A stretch of 64,000 nt of DNA from Hymenoscyphus infarciens (GCA_001414345.1 LLCB01000273.1:1-64000); one strand, 5' to 3'. Counted from the first letter of the stretch, positions 13,212 through 23,865 are shown. Notes: generated from the letters alone by a model not told the origin. Numbers and translations: made by a program.

Positions 13212-14643
13212 ATGTCTGATGCGAATGCTTTTCTGGACGGAAAGAGTAGCGATAAAAATGTGGGGGCTGAAAAGGGGGAACCCTCGGCAAATGGGTTTTC
13301 AGATACCGAGGCTGTGTCGATTGATAGGGGCTCTCTAGGTGCGAGTGGACCTCAAGGACCCCCTCAGATTCAAAATGAAATCCCGAATGGGGGCCTGCAA
13401 GCTTGGCTCCAAGTTGCGGGCTCTTTTTTTCTTGTCTTCAATACTTGGTACGTTAATCACAGAAGATTCAGCAGATCATCAACTTCTGCCAATGCTGACC
13501 GACATTTCTAGGGGCATCGTCAATTCCTTTGGGGTCTTCCAAACATACTACTCTCTACATATACTCTCCAATCATTCGCCATCGCAAATATCTTGGATCG
13601 GATCCACACAAGCATTTCTCCTTCTCCTCCTCGGTGTCTTCACTGGTCCATTGTTCGACAGCGGATACTTCTACCATTTATTATGGATTGGCTCGTTTCT
13701 CACAACCTTTGGCATGATGATGACAAGTATCTCGACTGAATACTGGCATTTCATGCTTGCGCAAGGGGTATGTATGGGAATTGGTGCCGGATGTTTGTTG
13801 ATCCCCAGCGTGGCATTGATTCCCTCATACTTCACAACCAAAAAAGCAATCGCCCAAGGTTTCTCAGCAAGTGGGAGTTCAATTGGCGGCATAATATTTC
13901 CCATCGTCTTTGAACGTCTCCAACCGCGAATTGGATTCCCCTGGACTGTTAGGATCTTCGCTTTTATCATGTTAGCCACGCTGTCCCTCTCGCTAGCCGC
14001 CCTGAGACTTCGAGTCCGCCCAAAAGCACTGAGAAAACTCATGGACTTTTCCGCATTGAAGGATATACCATTTGTGTTCTTCACGGCCGCGATGTTCTTC
14101 GGATTCATGGGTATTTACGTTCCCTTTTTCTACTTACCCTCTTACTGTTTGACGGTGCCTGGTTTCTCGTCCTCGCTTGCGTTTTACATCATTGCCATCA
14201 TCAACGCCAGTTCGACTTTTGGCCGGATTCTACCAAATTTTATTGCCGACAAAGCAGGTCCCTTAAATGTCATGATTCCTTGTGTGGCAATCACGACCCT
14301 TCTGGCTTGGTGTTGGATTGCAGCACACTCAGTCGCTGGTGTTGTAACTTTTGGAGTCCTCTATGGGTTCTTCGCCGGATGTTTTATTTCCCTACCACCG
14401 ACCGCTTTGGTGACGTTGTCTCCAAATTTAAGTGTCATCGGAGCACGTATGGGAATGGTCTTCACGATTAGTGGGTTTGGGCTGCTTATAGGAACCCCAC
14501 TTGCCGGTGCTATCTTGAAAGCCAATGATGGAAGTTATTTAGGCTTGCAGATTTGGGGTGGGGTCAATGTTGCTCTGAGTTTACTATGTTTGTGCATAGT
14601 TAGGATTGCGAAAATGGGGTTCGTTTTGTCGAAAGCTATATAG
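13212..14643 (+). CDS. MFS transporter, monocarboxylate (MCT/MCH) type
   Basis: Exons 13212-13447 and 13512-14643 are joined across a 64-bp intron and encode 455 aa. The start was chosen because the N-terminal MSDANAFLDG tail is acidic and hydrophilic, as in fungal MCT-like proteins, and leads into NGGLQAWLQVAGSFF, the usual opening of TM1 in this group. After the intron, GIVNSFGVFQTYY continues TM1. There follow about 12 hydrophobic segments, a central loop with RLRVRPKALRKL, and GIYVPFFYLPSY opening the second half. Members move monocarboxylates, riboflavin or unknown metabolites across membranes. The substrate is not predictable here. Proximity to the terpene synthase, about 1.8 kb away and on the other strand, may be chance or a small metabolite cluster. 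The gene appears intact. Confidence 0.9.
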
Positions 14644-15083
14644 AGTCTAGGCAAACATAATTCATGATCATAGATAGCATTCCATCTTTCAATAGTGTTC
14701 CTGATGACATCTGAGGGGATAAAAGAGACCTATTTAAAATAAAGAATTGGTCGTTTCCCTAGAAACTAGTATTACTTTAATCTTTTTGTGTTGTTATAGA
14801 AATTCCGTACTCATTATTGAAGGTTGTCACGACAGCATTATCACAGCGTTGTAACCCCCATTTCAATGTGGGAAATTTTCGAGTTCTAAAATCTAAACTT
14901 TCTATATTTTGATTTCACATTCTATCCCTCTCATACCGTATAGTACTGCATGACCCATACCCTTGCTAGACCCTAAGCGAGGTCAGAGCCGCCACCCATC
15001 ACTTCCATCACATCAATCCCATTTTACTCTTTTTACCACAAACGATAGTGGATTCTTGAATCCACTATCACGGAAAAGTCCCA
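14644..15083. other. Intergenic, no gene seen
   Basis: This lies between the MFS gene and a minus-strand small gene. It contains a short perfect inverted repeat, GATAGTGGATTC...GAATCCACTATC, at about 15043-15070, which may act as a hairpin terminator-like element or be chance. Nothing else was found. Confidence 0.4.
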
Positions 15084-15275
15084 TCAGTTCCCAATATGTA
15101 TTCCTCTCCCCGGGTTGATGCGACGTGTAGTGGTGTTCTTCCGAGAATCCAAAGGGCATTCATAGAGTCCCAATGATTCCCTTTGTTCCTCTCCATCAGG
15201 TTTCGGTCGAGTAGGATCGACTTCGTAGCCACCACGGCCCATATTAGATAATTCCGTCTTTCGTGTAAGCGACAT
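15084..15275 (-). CDS. Small protein with NMGRG-x-Y motif (copy 1)
   Basis: This single-exon frame encodes 63 aa: hydrophilic, with no signal peptide and no membrane segment. It begins MSLTRKTELSNMGRGGYEVD. I do not recognise a named family. A second small gene 4 kb away (19394-19498, same strand) has the same N-M-G-R-G-[GA]-Y-[ED] core near its start, followed by a Pro-containing tail. The sequence upstream of the ATG reads as a C/A-rich leader on the minus strand, which is typical of fungal 5' leaders. Function is unknown. The shared motif is the main reason to believe it is real. Confidence 0.5.
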   Translation of the reverse strand: MSLTRKTELSNMGRGGYEVDPTRPKPDGEEQRESLGLYECPLDSRKNTTTRRINPGRGIHIGN

Positions 15276-18200
15276 TTTAGTTTTGAGTAAGAGTGTGTGA
15301 GGTGTTTGTGGACGGCTGGAGGAAGATGAGCGTATGCTGGAAAACAGATATCAGTTAAGCTCTCAAAGCAACTGGGATATGGGAGATTAGGAAATCGTTT
15401 AAATACACTAGCCTAAACTGAGAGGTCTTTCTATTTTTGTTTTTGTTGTTATGGTATTCAAATCATCAGAGCTGTCCGTGTTGTCTAGTTTCAGAGCACA
15501 CTGTCAAATAATTTTTGAGGCGAAAGTTATCATTCCATGGAAGCGGTTTGGCCTATATATACTCGTATTTCTCCTTTCATGTTGTTGGCTTTTTTGAAAC
15601 ACACACCATAACGGCAGTATATATCCAATGTTGCATCAGAATTAGACCGAGCGACGGCAATCTCTGGTCTTGATTTGGAGACTACGCCACTTAGGACGAA
15701 GGCAATCCACGGGGATAAAGCACTCTTTGCTTATATTCAGGCATTGAGGCAGTCTTTTGCCACTATTGCTGCTTTAGTTTGGGCTAGAATCGTTCATCGA
15801 GATATCTATGTGTCTACTCTGCGAAGCGGCATTAGAGAGGGTAAGAAACTAGCTCAATGCGAGGAATGCTATAAATGTCAAAGGCCAACTGTTGCCTAGA
15901 AGCATGGTGTTTTGATCCAGTCATTGATATCAACTTCACATTCAAAGTGAAACTTGAGATTAGGAAAATTTATGAATATCTGGCTCCTTTGACGCGCATG
16001 ATATACAAGTTCTACATAGAGACTTTGGAAGGAGCCAATTATAAGATAAAAAAACCCAACTAAAAAAAACCCCCCACGCCAATAAAAGGCTGCTTCTCAG
16101 CATAATAAATAAATTCCAAAAAGCCACTCTTGGATACAAAAACTCCATTACAATGATTTCACATCCTTCCTGAAGCCTCTCATAGTAAGCATGTGATCTC
16201 ACCTAACGTGGTACAACATGTTGCCACCGTTTCCATTGCTTACTACCCGACTTGCAAGACTCATTTACACACGTGATGAGTGCTCGGTATGTCCGTCCAT
16301 TACTAATGCTACATACTCAAACATGTAAGTATTTAAAATACTTGGACTTTTGGGAAAGTCATGGAAATAAGGCATATCAAATAACTGTTTTTCACATTGC
16401 TGTGTGCCCACATGCTTATTATCTTCCAAAAACGGTATTCTACTTCCTTCTTTATATCCCTTCCATCCGTAGAGGGTCCAAGAAAATGTGCAGTCATAAG
16501 TGGGTGCTTTTGCGCCAGAAACAGCACATTAAGCGATTTTGACTATGTGCACGTACAAGTATGAGGTTGATACTGCCCTAAAAACCTACCTTTTGTCTCT
16601 AGACGTACGTATTTAGCCCTAGTTCCGAGTCTAGGTCTTCAAAGAACCTCCACGAGATGGATAGGATAGTACATTGATACATCCATTCGTGACGAGATGT
16701 CTTCTACGCCTTTCCAACCTAACTGTATGCAACACCTCAAAAAATCAAATCCATTGTTATTGAACATTATTCCATAATTAGATCCTATTAATATTGGATT
16801 TCGTGTTGCGCATATCACCCCTCGCATAATAATGACGTCTCCAAAAGCTGACAGGAAATTCGGAGGGGATTTCAGGCTTTGTCTCTGCCCCTCACTTACT
16901 TCAGCTCAGTGGACAAATATGAAGGTTTCCAAAGCTTTGTTCATTTATCTTTTGCTATTTTACTTGTACGTAATTATCCATTTCGTGATACTGAACGTTC
17001 TCTGTTGGCTTCGATTTCGAGTGTTCGGGATGTTTAATCTGCGATCGCTTTGAGATTAGACGCTACGCCACTATAAGGACTTAACTAAATAAACCTACTA
17101 AACCTCTAAAGGAGTGACTTGGGGCGATGAGCGCGAACTGAAATCCGCTAAGAAAAAGAGGAGACGGAGGAAGATTTTTGTAAGTGATCCAGGAATTGAT
17201 CTGCGTATACCCGTCTTTCCTTGAAGTGCGCGCAATGAAGATCATTGTTCAAGAGTATATAGTCTCTAATTGTTCCTCAATTTACTCTCACACATTGAAA
17301 AGAAACTTGAGGTTTGCTAAGAGTTCCCGAAATTCTTAATTCGTAAATTACTACTCAGTTGTCTGAAGGACCCTTCTGACGAAATGCCGATGGCACTTTA
17401 AGATTATGCGTATATTACAATGAGACTGATGTTACTCTGAAACCTCTTTTCAAGATATTAAGCCGCAAAAATTCGAGGTTTTGCCCACTTTAGGGTGAAG
17501 GTTACTCGTGCACTTGACGACTGGGAATGAAAAGTAACTTTCAGTTCCTCCACTTTTATATTTACTATTTCTATAGTTAGTTCCCAGATCAGACAGCAAG
17601 CGGATACTAGGACCGGTTAAGTATTTGACTGGTGCATGCTCGTAGCCCCAAGCACTCGTTACCTCGACGAGTCAACGCTGGATTTATAAAATTCGACGCG
17701 CTTGCGCGCTCGAGCAAAGAATTTCCGTTTCATTCTCAAGTCCTACTCTTCCACCATCACCAGTCCATCGTAATAGTGGGAGCTACCATTGCAGTACTGG
17801 ACTGACCCCTTGTGCGTCGGCAATACAATCAAATTGTCAGCTCATATGAAGTAAATCCAGACAAGCTCATTTCGGAACATACACAGCCGCCCAACTATCT
17901 AAGCAACAATTCCATATCGTGTAATCCCGATCCTTTAGTCGCCGTATCACAGCGACATAGAAAGAACAAACTGCCCTCGCTAAACGACAGCCCTAAAACA
18001 TTCGCAGCTCGTAATTCTTTCGTATTACACGCACGTAAAAAAGCTCAATTAAGCCTTTTCAGGACTTGGGGCGAAAACAGCGTCTTTTCTATCAAATGAA
18101 GAATCCTGCGCAAAATTTAAGCTTCCTTTCTGCTTTCAAGCATTGGATGCCGCGGAAGCTGGGCTGATGCATGTTTGCTTCTAAGAGAGAGAAGGGTAAT

Positions 18201-18497
18201 GTAAGACGTAGAGGGCTTTGTTTGACGTCCAGATTCAGGAGATTTCTTTCCCATTAAACTATCCATTATATTGTTTCGCGGTGAGATGGGAAAAGGATGT
18301 CGGCAGCAAGAAAAAGCTATAAAAGAACCATGTTTCCGCTGGTGTATTCTTTTTTTCCTCACTATCCCACAACCACCTTTGTCCTTCTCTTAGAGTCAAC
18401 CAACAAACGCTTAAGCCAACTTTGAATACTCACCTTTCTTCTTTTCCACACTCTTTTGCATTTCCATCAATACTCAAACCAACGCCAAATCCTAATC
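15276..18497. other. 3.2-kb region without a supported gene
   Basis: Frames at 15675-15899, 16252-16542, 16832-17053 and 17812-18099 were read. None shows a domain, a signal peptide with a plausible mature part, or a consistent exon structure. The composition is intermediate and somewhat AT-rich. The stretch may contain old gene remnants, but I cannot support any one of them. Confidence 0.4.
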
Positions 18498-18874
18498 ATG
18501 TAGATCCACCCTTGGAACGGTACTATTTACCGCTCTTCTCACCATTAATTCCACTCTCGAAAAACAAGTAATCCACCCTTTCACAGACTCTGCGTGTAAA
18601 AATCCCGCAGAAATCAAAGCCAATTTTATGGGCTCCAACGTCACTGAAGTCAATCTTGGAATGGGGCCGGTAAACCAGAATGAGGGTATGAATACAATGA
18701 GTACGACAGAGTCACCTTCGAGAATGCATCAGCCCTTGAAAGTGGTACTGGGAAGTGGGTTTGGTGGTAAGTCATTTTCCAGTGTCTTCCCTTATTATAC
18801 AATTGATGATACCATGCTGAGATGCTGGGTTTATAGGAACACTGGTCCGATACTATCGGGTTGTGAGATCGTGA
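18498..18874 (+). pseudogene. Probable broken small secreted-protein gene
   Basis: From 18502 a frame reads RSTLGTVLFTALLTINSTL, a good signal-peptide core, then a mature part with Cys, Asn-rich segments and an N-glycosylation-like NVT. An ATG lies at 18498-18500, but one T (18501) separates it from the frame, so translation from it stops at once (ATG TAG). No other in-frame ATG precedes the signal peptide. A consensus intron at 18767-18836 joins to a short last exon ending with TGA at 18872-18874. Either a 1-bp insertion killed the gene, translation starts further in at the Met at 18628 without a signal peptide, or this is a sequencing error. The family is not recognised. Confidence 0.35.
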
Positions 18875-19393
18875 TCATGGTTCCATTTCTGACGAATGGG
18901 GAGCAGAGCACAGGGCAAGTCGCCTTTGTTATCTATCTTACGATGGTTCCGGCAAAATCATAGGCGATTCTAGTATTGTTACAGTCAACTTAGTAACCCG
19001 AGGGTACCGTAGGGTCTTGGTCCTACGATTAAACCATTCAAGATGAACGGTTTAGGATCTGCCAAGAGGTAAAGGCAATGTTTTGGTGTCTTTAACAGAG
19101 GAAGGGGATATGTACGGTCCGTAATGTATTGTATGTGTATTAATAGTGCGTGCAATTTACTTGCTAGGAACTATCGAATTGAGATTTAAAACTAGATGTT
19201 TTCTTTCATTATTCCAGTAGTTACCAGAACTACTACTAATCCATCGTCCTCCCTGGAAGAATAGCTGAATATCTAGCAGGCTCTCCTACAAAAGCTCTCG
19301 GAAACTACCACTTCACATTATCTCCAGTATCAAACGAAAGGCATCAAGCCCCATGAAGCCCAACCATCATATTCTGTGATATTCACTCGGTCT
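18875..19393. other. Intergenic, no gene seen
   Basis: No domain-bearing frame on either strand. The region lies between the broken secreted-protein gene and the 3' end of the second NMGRG gene. Confidence 0.4.
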
Positions 19394-19498
19394 TTATCTT
19401 TTTTTTGGTGGTGGTGGTGGTGGTGGTCTCGGTAGGTCCGTGGTATCGTAAGCACCACGACCCATGTTCATGACCTGAAGGACGGTAGTGGTAGTCAT
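19394..19498 (-). CDS. Small protein with NMGRG-x-Y motif (copy 2)
   Basis: A very short frame encodes 34 aa: MTTTTVLQVMNMGRGAYDT, then a seven-residue proline run and KKR. The NMGRGAYD core matches NMGRGGYE of the gene at 15084-15275 on the same strand. Upstream of the ATG the minus strand has a C/A-rich leader (ACTATCACCACAATCAAT before ATG) resembling a fungal 5' leader. The proline run is encoded by a (GGT)7 microsatellite read on the opposite strand, so its length is likely variable between strains. Too short to assign. It could also be the first exon of a longer gene, although a TAA follows directly. Confidence 0.4.
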   Translation of the reverse strand: MTTTTVLQVMNMGRGAYDTTDLPRPPPPPPPKKR

Positions 19499-20269
19499 AT
19501 TGATTGTGGTGATAGTTAAAGGGTGTTTTTAGTTCTTGTGATGCGTTTGTGTAAAGCGATAAGTTTCAAGGGGTATGAAGTGTGTGTGTTTGAGTATGTT
19601 GAGAGGTAGGTAAGGTGTTTGAAGTGTAGGTGTGGGTGTTGTAGGAAGAGATGACCACAGATGACAAGGGAGAAAACGGGTGTTTAAATAGACCTTTGAT
19701 GGGCCATATGATGATTATTCTGATACTTTTCAATCCTCCTTCCGTGAGCATTATTAGGTTCTAAATCGCGTCACTAGGTCTCAAATCAAGTTTATAGGGA
19801 AAAGTGTTATTGCTGTAGTTCATGGATGGTTAGTGTCTTGTAAAACTGTGAATATAAAACATGATCCCGGGGCAAGTGAAGTGTTGTGATAACTCCAAAT
19901 GGCATAGCAGGGTGCTATGGGTTATTGAGTGGTTGCCAGAGTGAAGTCTAGACAGTTTCTCCTTCAGCCCTAGAAAAGGGTCTCGCTTAAAAATTGTCAG
20001 AGGTCTTGTCATTGTTCACCGTGCGTTTGAATAATCAACAACATAACGTAATGTTGAATACTCGAGAATATCTCAGAGAATCAAGAATAACGAGGCCTGA
20101 TTATCCCAATCTTCTTCTTCCAAATATGCTTGTATAATTTCGGTATTCAAGTGTACGCTGACTGGCGGCACGATCTCTTACCAATGAACAATGACACAAT
20201 AAAGAGAGCCAAAACATCAGAAGGTCACAAGAATGCTTTCACTTGCTCCCAGTATTCGAGGAGACTACC
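19499..20269. other. Intergenic, no gene seen
   Basis: This is the 5' flank of the small NMGRG gene and the 3' flank of iso-orotate decarboxylase. The minus strand has CA/CACA-rich low complexity at about 19575-19640. No supported frame was found. Confidence 0.45.
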
Positions 20270-21370
20270 TCAGACCTCCAAATTCAGAACCCGAGCAGCA
20301 TTCCCGCCCAACGCTCCCCTCTGCTCCTCACTCCCACCCCCAAGCGCCCCCTGAATAGCAACATAATTCGTCTCAACACTAGCCCACTTCCCACCCTCCT
20401 CCTCCAACGGCGGGAAAAAAGGATGATCAGTCCCAAACATAACCCTATCCCCACCACTCGCCTGAATCGCAGCCTTCAACCCTACCTCACTATAGATCAC
20501 CGCATCCAGATAAATGTTCTTCTTCAATATATCCCAAACAGTTTTTCTTCCCTTGCCCAGTTTGCCTTCTGCTTTGAGATGTGCGTCATGCTCTATACAA
20601 CTTTCTATCCTTCCAGCTAGGAATGGGAGGGTACCACCTGAATGAGCGAGAATCATTTCTAACTGTGTGACTTTTTCGAAAACCCCGGAGAGGATCATGC
20701 GGGTTACTGCGATTGTGGTTTCGAGTGGGAAGCCGAGGGCGAGAGGAAGGACATGTCCGTAATCATTTGCTCTTTCACCCCAATCACTTCCCGGAAGTCC
20801 ATAATGTGGGTGTAAGAAGATAGGTAATTTGGCTTCTTGCAAGGCTTCGAAAATTGGTAATAATTCCGGGTCATCGAGTCCTTTTCCCAATCCTGTTGTT
20901 CCTAGAATTACACCCCGCATATACTTCAAACTCTTCAGTCTTCGAATTTCCTTCACTATGACTTCCTTTCCCCCACTTAATGGTAAAGTTGCGAAAGCGA
21001 ATAGACGACCGGGGTATTTATCACACTCGGTGTTTACTTCGTCGTTGATTGACTGTGCTGCTTGAGCTGCTTCAGAGGAGGGAACCCAATCGAGCCAGGG
21101 GTTTGCCAGGGAGATGACAGAGATGTCGATGGAATGTGTGTCCATGAACTCTATCTTCTTGCTGATGTCGTAGTACTCTGCTCCCACGGGTCGTCCACGA
21201 GAGGTGCTTTCTGTGTCTTCGGCTGGAAGGATGACGAGACGGAGGTTGGTTGAGGGAGGGAATGAGCGGACATAGGGTATTGTTGAGCGGGATTTGAGGA
21301 GTTCAATGTAGGAGGGTGGATAGACGTGGGTATGGATGTCTACCACCGGGGATTTGGTGTTGTTGGCCAT
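20270..21370 (-). CDS. Iso-orotate (5-carboxyuracil) decarboxylase, amidohydrolase family
   Basis: This is the last enzyme of fungal thymine salvage: it removes CO2 from 5-carboxyuracil (iso-orotate) to give uracil. It is a single exon of 366 aa, equal to the length expected for fungal IDCase. It is an ACMSD-type amidohydrolase barrel. The metal-binding H-x-H is in VDIHTHVYPP (residues 10-19), the next His is in IFLHPHYGLP, and the catalytic Asp lies in MFGTDHPFFPP near the C terminus. LPFLAGRIESCIEHD and YLDAVIYSEVGL are strongly like characterised fungal IDCases, as remembered from Cordyceps and Metarhizium enzymes. The next gene, divergent across 468 bp, encodes thymine 7-hydroxylase, which makes this enzyme's substrate. 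The alternative, a generic ACMSD-like decarboxylase, is less likely given that neighbour. Confidence 0.93.
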   Translation of the reverse strand: MANNTKSPVVDIHTHVYPPSYIELLKSRSTIPYVRSFPPSTNLRLVILPAEDTESTSRGRPVGAEYYDISKKIEFMDTHSIDISVISLANPWLDWVPSSEAAQAAQSINDEVNTECDKYPGRLFAFATLPLSGGKEVIVKEIRRLKSLKYMRGVILGTTGLGKGLDDPELLPIFEALQEAKLPIFLHPHYGLPGSDWGERANDYGHVLPLALGFPLETTIAVTRMILSGVFEKVTQLEMILAHSGGTLPFLAGRIESCIEHDAHLKAEGKLGKGRKTVWDILKKNIYLDAVIYSEVGLKAAIQASGGDRVMFGTDHPFFPPLEEEGGKWASVETNYVAIQGALGGGSEEQRGALGGNAARVLNLEV

Positions 21371-21838
21371 GGTGATGAATTTCTTCTTGACTTGATTTCT
21401 GATAAGATTTCAATCGGATTTCAAATAGCAAAAAGGAGATTGGAATAGAGAACAGGTCACACTTTTACTTTCTCGTGACACGGCTGAGAAGTGGTGTAAT
21501 GTCTGAATGATATGATATTCCTTACCCCTGCCTCCTTATCATAAATACCCCGCCCTTATCTACTTAAGCTTTCGCATTCTATTCCACACCTTCCTTTCTC
21601 AAACATCCCATCCCAGAACTCCAGGCTTTAGCACCCACCAACATACCTAGGTAAATACGGAGTGCGGCTCTTTCCGAGGTCTAAGTCAAACTTTATTACC
21701 ATCATACTTTATGAATTACTCAAGTAAAGTCAAACAATAAAGCGCCAGCTTTCAACTTCAAATCCCCTTCTCCCCCTTCTCCCCATCTCCCCATCTTCCG
21801 TTCCGCCCCTCCCTTACATCAAGAGAAAACCGTTCACA
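21371..21838. promoter_or_regulatory. Shared bidirectional promoter of the thymine-salvage pair
   Basis: These 468 bp separate the start codons of two divergent genes in one pathway. Three GATA-factor sites of the HGATAR type lie close together: TGATAA at 21400-21405, and TGATAAG (minus) at 21541-21535 and AGATAAG (minus) at 21561-21555. Such sites are bound by AreA/NIT2-type nitrogen regulators in other fungi. Pyrimidine-rich stretches just before the 21839 ATG are typical of fungal leaders. Regulation is inferred. Confidence 0.55.
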
Positions 21839-22915
21839 ATGGCTTCAGAAACCAGCGCTGTGAACAGCAACAACCTCGTCATTCCCGTAATACTCCCCCG
21901 GCTCCCTCCTCAGGACCTCATGTTCTCACTAACGCTTCCGCAGCTCGTCGACTTCTCCCAATTCCTCTCCGGCACCCCCCAACAACGCCTCGCAACCGCC
22001 CAATCCATCCTCCACGGCTTCAAAACAGCCGGCTTCGTCTATCTAACCAACCACCCCATTCCCCTCCCAACACTTTCGAAAACCTTCCAAGCCTCCTCCC
22101 GCTTCTTCGCGCGTCCTCAAGCGGAAAAAGACGCCCTAGGCTGGACAACTCCCGAATCAAACCGCGGCTACGTCTCCCATGGGCGCGAAAAAGTCTCAAC
22201 CCTCACCAACAAAGAAGAAGTCGAAGCTTCACGCTCACAAGCCCCGGATTTGAAGGAGAGCATAGAAATAGGCCGTGAAGGCGCGGAGGGAACACCAAAT
22301 AACTGGCCAGATGCGACGAATGACAAGGAAGCGGGGGAGTTTAAGGAGGTGATGCTTTCCTTTCATGATGAGTGTAAGAAATTACATATCGAAGTTATGC
22401 GAGCCATAGCTGTGGGGATGGGTCTTGAGGAGGGGTATTTTGATTCCTTCACTGATGTGGGGGATAACACTTTACGTCTGCTACATTATCCAGAGGTGCA
22501 AAAAGGAGTGTTCAAGGCGAACAAGTTGCAGGTCCGAGCGGGAGAGCATACGGATTATGGAAGTATCACACTTCTTTTCCAGGATAACCGTGGCGGCTTG
22601 CAGGTCAAGAGTCCGGATGGGACGTTTGTTGATGCTACTCCTATTCCGGGCTCAGTGGTGGTCAATGCTGGCGACTTGTTGGCGAGATGGAGTAATGATA
22701 CGATCAAGAGTACTCTCCACAGAGTCGTCGAGCCACCCGCTCCAGTGGAGGGAGATGTTCATCCTGCGAGGTATAGTATTGCTTATTTCTGTAATCCAAA
22801 TTTCTCGCGCCAGATTGAGGCCATACCCGGGACATATGGGTCGGAGAAGGAGAAGAAGTATAAGGGTATCAATTCGGGTGAATATTTGGTACAGAGATTG
22901 GCTGCCACTTATTAA
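21839..22915 (+). CDS. Thymine 7-hydroxylase (2-oxoglutarate/Fe(II) dioxygenase)
   Basis: It oxidises the methyl group of thymine stepwise to 5-carboxyuracil, using 2-oxoglutarate, Fe(II) and O2. The open frame runs 358 codons, but 21887-21943 is almost certainly a 57-bp intron. It begins GTAATA, has a CTAAC branch site and ends CAG. Removing it turns LVIPVILPRL...PQLVDF into LVIPLVDFSQF, the expected start of this family. The spliced protein is 339 aa, close to the Neurospora enzyme. Fe ligands are the HTD of GEHTDYGSITLLFQD (H218, D220 spliced) and the His of STLHRVVEPP. The Arg of ARYSIAYFCNPN binds 2-oxoglutarate. GWTTPESNRGY, PDLKESIEIGRE, ARWSNDTIKST and GINSGEYLVQRLAATY also fit thymine 7-hydroxylase specifically. 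It is divergent from iso-orotate decarboxylase. The family is related to TET/JBP oxygenases. Confidence 0.93.
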   Translation: MASETSAVNSNNLVIPVILPRLPPQDLMFSLTLPQLVDFSQFLSGTPQQRLATAQSILHGFKTAGFVYLTNHPIPLPTLSKTFQASSRFFARPQAEKDALGWTTPESNRGYVSHGREKVSTLTNKEEVEASRSQAPDLKESIEIGREGAEGTPNNWPDATNDKEAGEFKEVMLSFHDECKKLHIEVMRAIAVGMGLEEGYFDSFTDVGDNTLRLLHYPEVQKGVFKANKLQVRAGEHTDYGSITLLFQDNRGGLQVKSPDGTFVDATPIPGSVVVNAGDLLARWSNDTIKSTLHRVVEPPAPVEGDVHPARYSIAYFCNPNFSRQIEAIPGTYGSEKEKKYKGINSGEYLVQRLAATY

Positions 22916-23538
22916 TCAATACTGTTTTCTCTCTCTCATCTATATTTCATGTCCCGTGTAGGTTGACACTGATCTAAGACTCCCAAGCAAGATGTTTCCT
23001 CGTACAATCCCTCTCTATTGTTTCAGATCTCCTAAAACAATAACATTCCTTCTCCGAGGAGAATAGAGTTTCTCCTAAACTTTCCCTGAGAACAGATACT
23101 CCTTATTCTACTTAGGCAACGCAACTCGTTTGAACTCAACTCCTCGCTAAAATCTGCTCGAGGCCCGAGGAAGGGTGTACTTTACGAAGCTTTCTCCAAT
23201 GAGAATCTAAGCCAACAATTCTCAATCCCGTCAGGGGGGACCTTTTTTGATTATTTTCAGCAGAAATCGTGTCTGGCCAAGAGTAGAATGGGATACTAGA
23301 ATGCCTACCTACCAGTTGTTCAAACAAGACTCACACAATTATCCCAAACCAGCAGAATGATTAGATTAATGACAAGTCCGTTCTCTTAGAATTATTGGAA
23401 GAAGTATAGATGGGAAAGTCTCACAGGCAGCTGTCACGAAGTCCTACTCATGAATAGAAAAATTAATATTCTTATTAAGAATTCTTCAAGTCTACCCGGG
23501 GTTCTTCATAAGCTGGCATTCATATGGTTACTTCACAG
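22916..23538. other. Intergenic, no gene seen
   Basis: No coding evidence. 23378-23420 has weak similarity to the LSU rRNA segment that should precede the clear rRNA match starting at 23539. If real, a further roughly 120-bp insertion would separate them. I do not rely on it. Confidence 0.4.
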
Positions 23539-23759
23539 TAGATCCCTAACTTCGGGGTTGTGTACGTTAGGTTTTAGGTAGATAGCTTTAGAGCAGGTTA
23601 GCACTAGCCTCACAGCCAGCGCCAACGCTCTTACGTTAGCAGATTCCAGGCATCCAGCGCACACTTAACAACTAACTCAGAACTGGTACAGACAAGAGGA
23701 ATCTGACTGTCTAATTAAAACATACCTAGCATTGCGATGGCCAGAAAGAGGTGTTGACG

Positions 23760-23790
<31 letters not shown>

Positions 23791-23818
23791 AAGTTTAACA
23801 ATTCCCTTCTAACCTTTC

Positions 23819-23865
<47 letters not shown>

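Noticed and set aside
16832..17053. 73-aa frame with one hydrophobic segment
   Set aside because: No homology seen, no leader or intron structure; likely chance.
22425..22961. 178-codon plus-strand frame in thymine 7-hydroxylase
   Set aside because: Frame-shifted shadow, Arg/Cys-rich, no domain.
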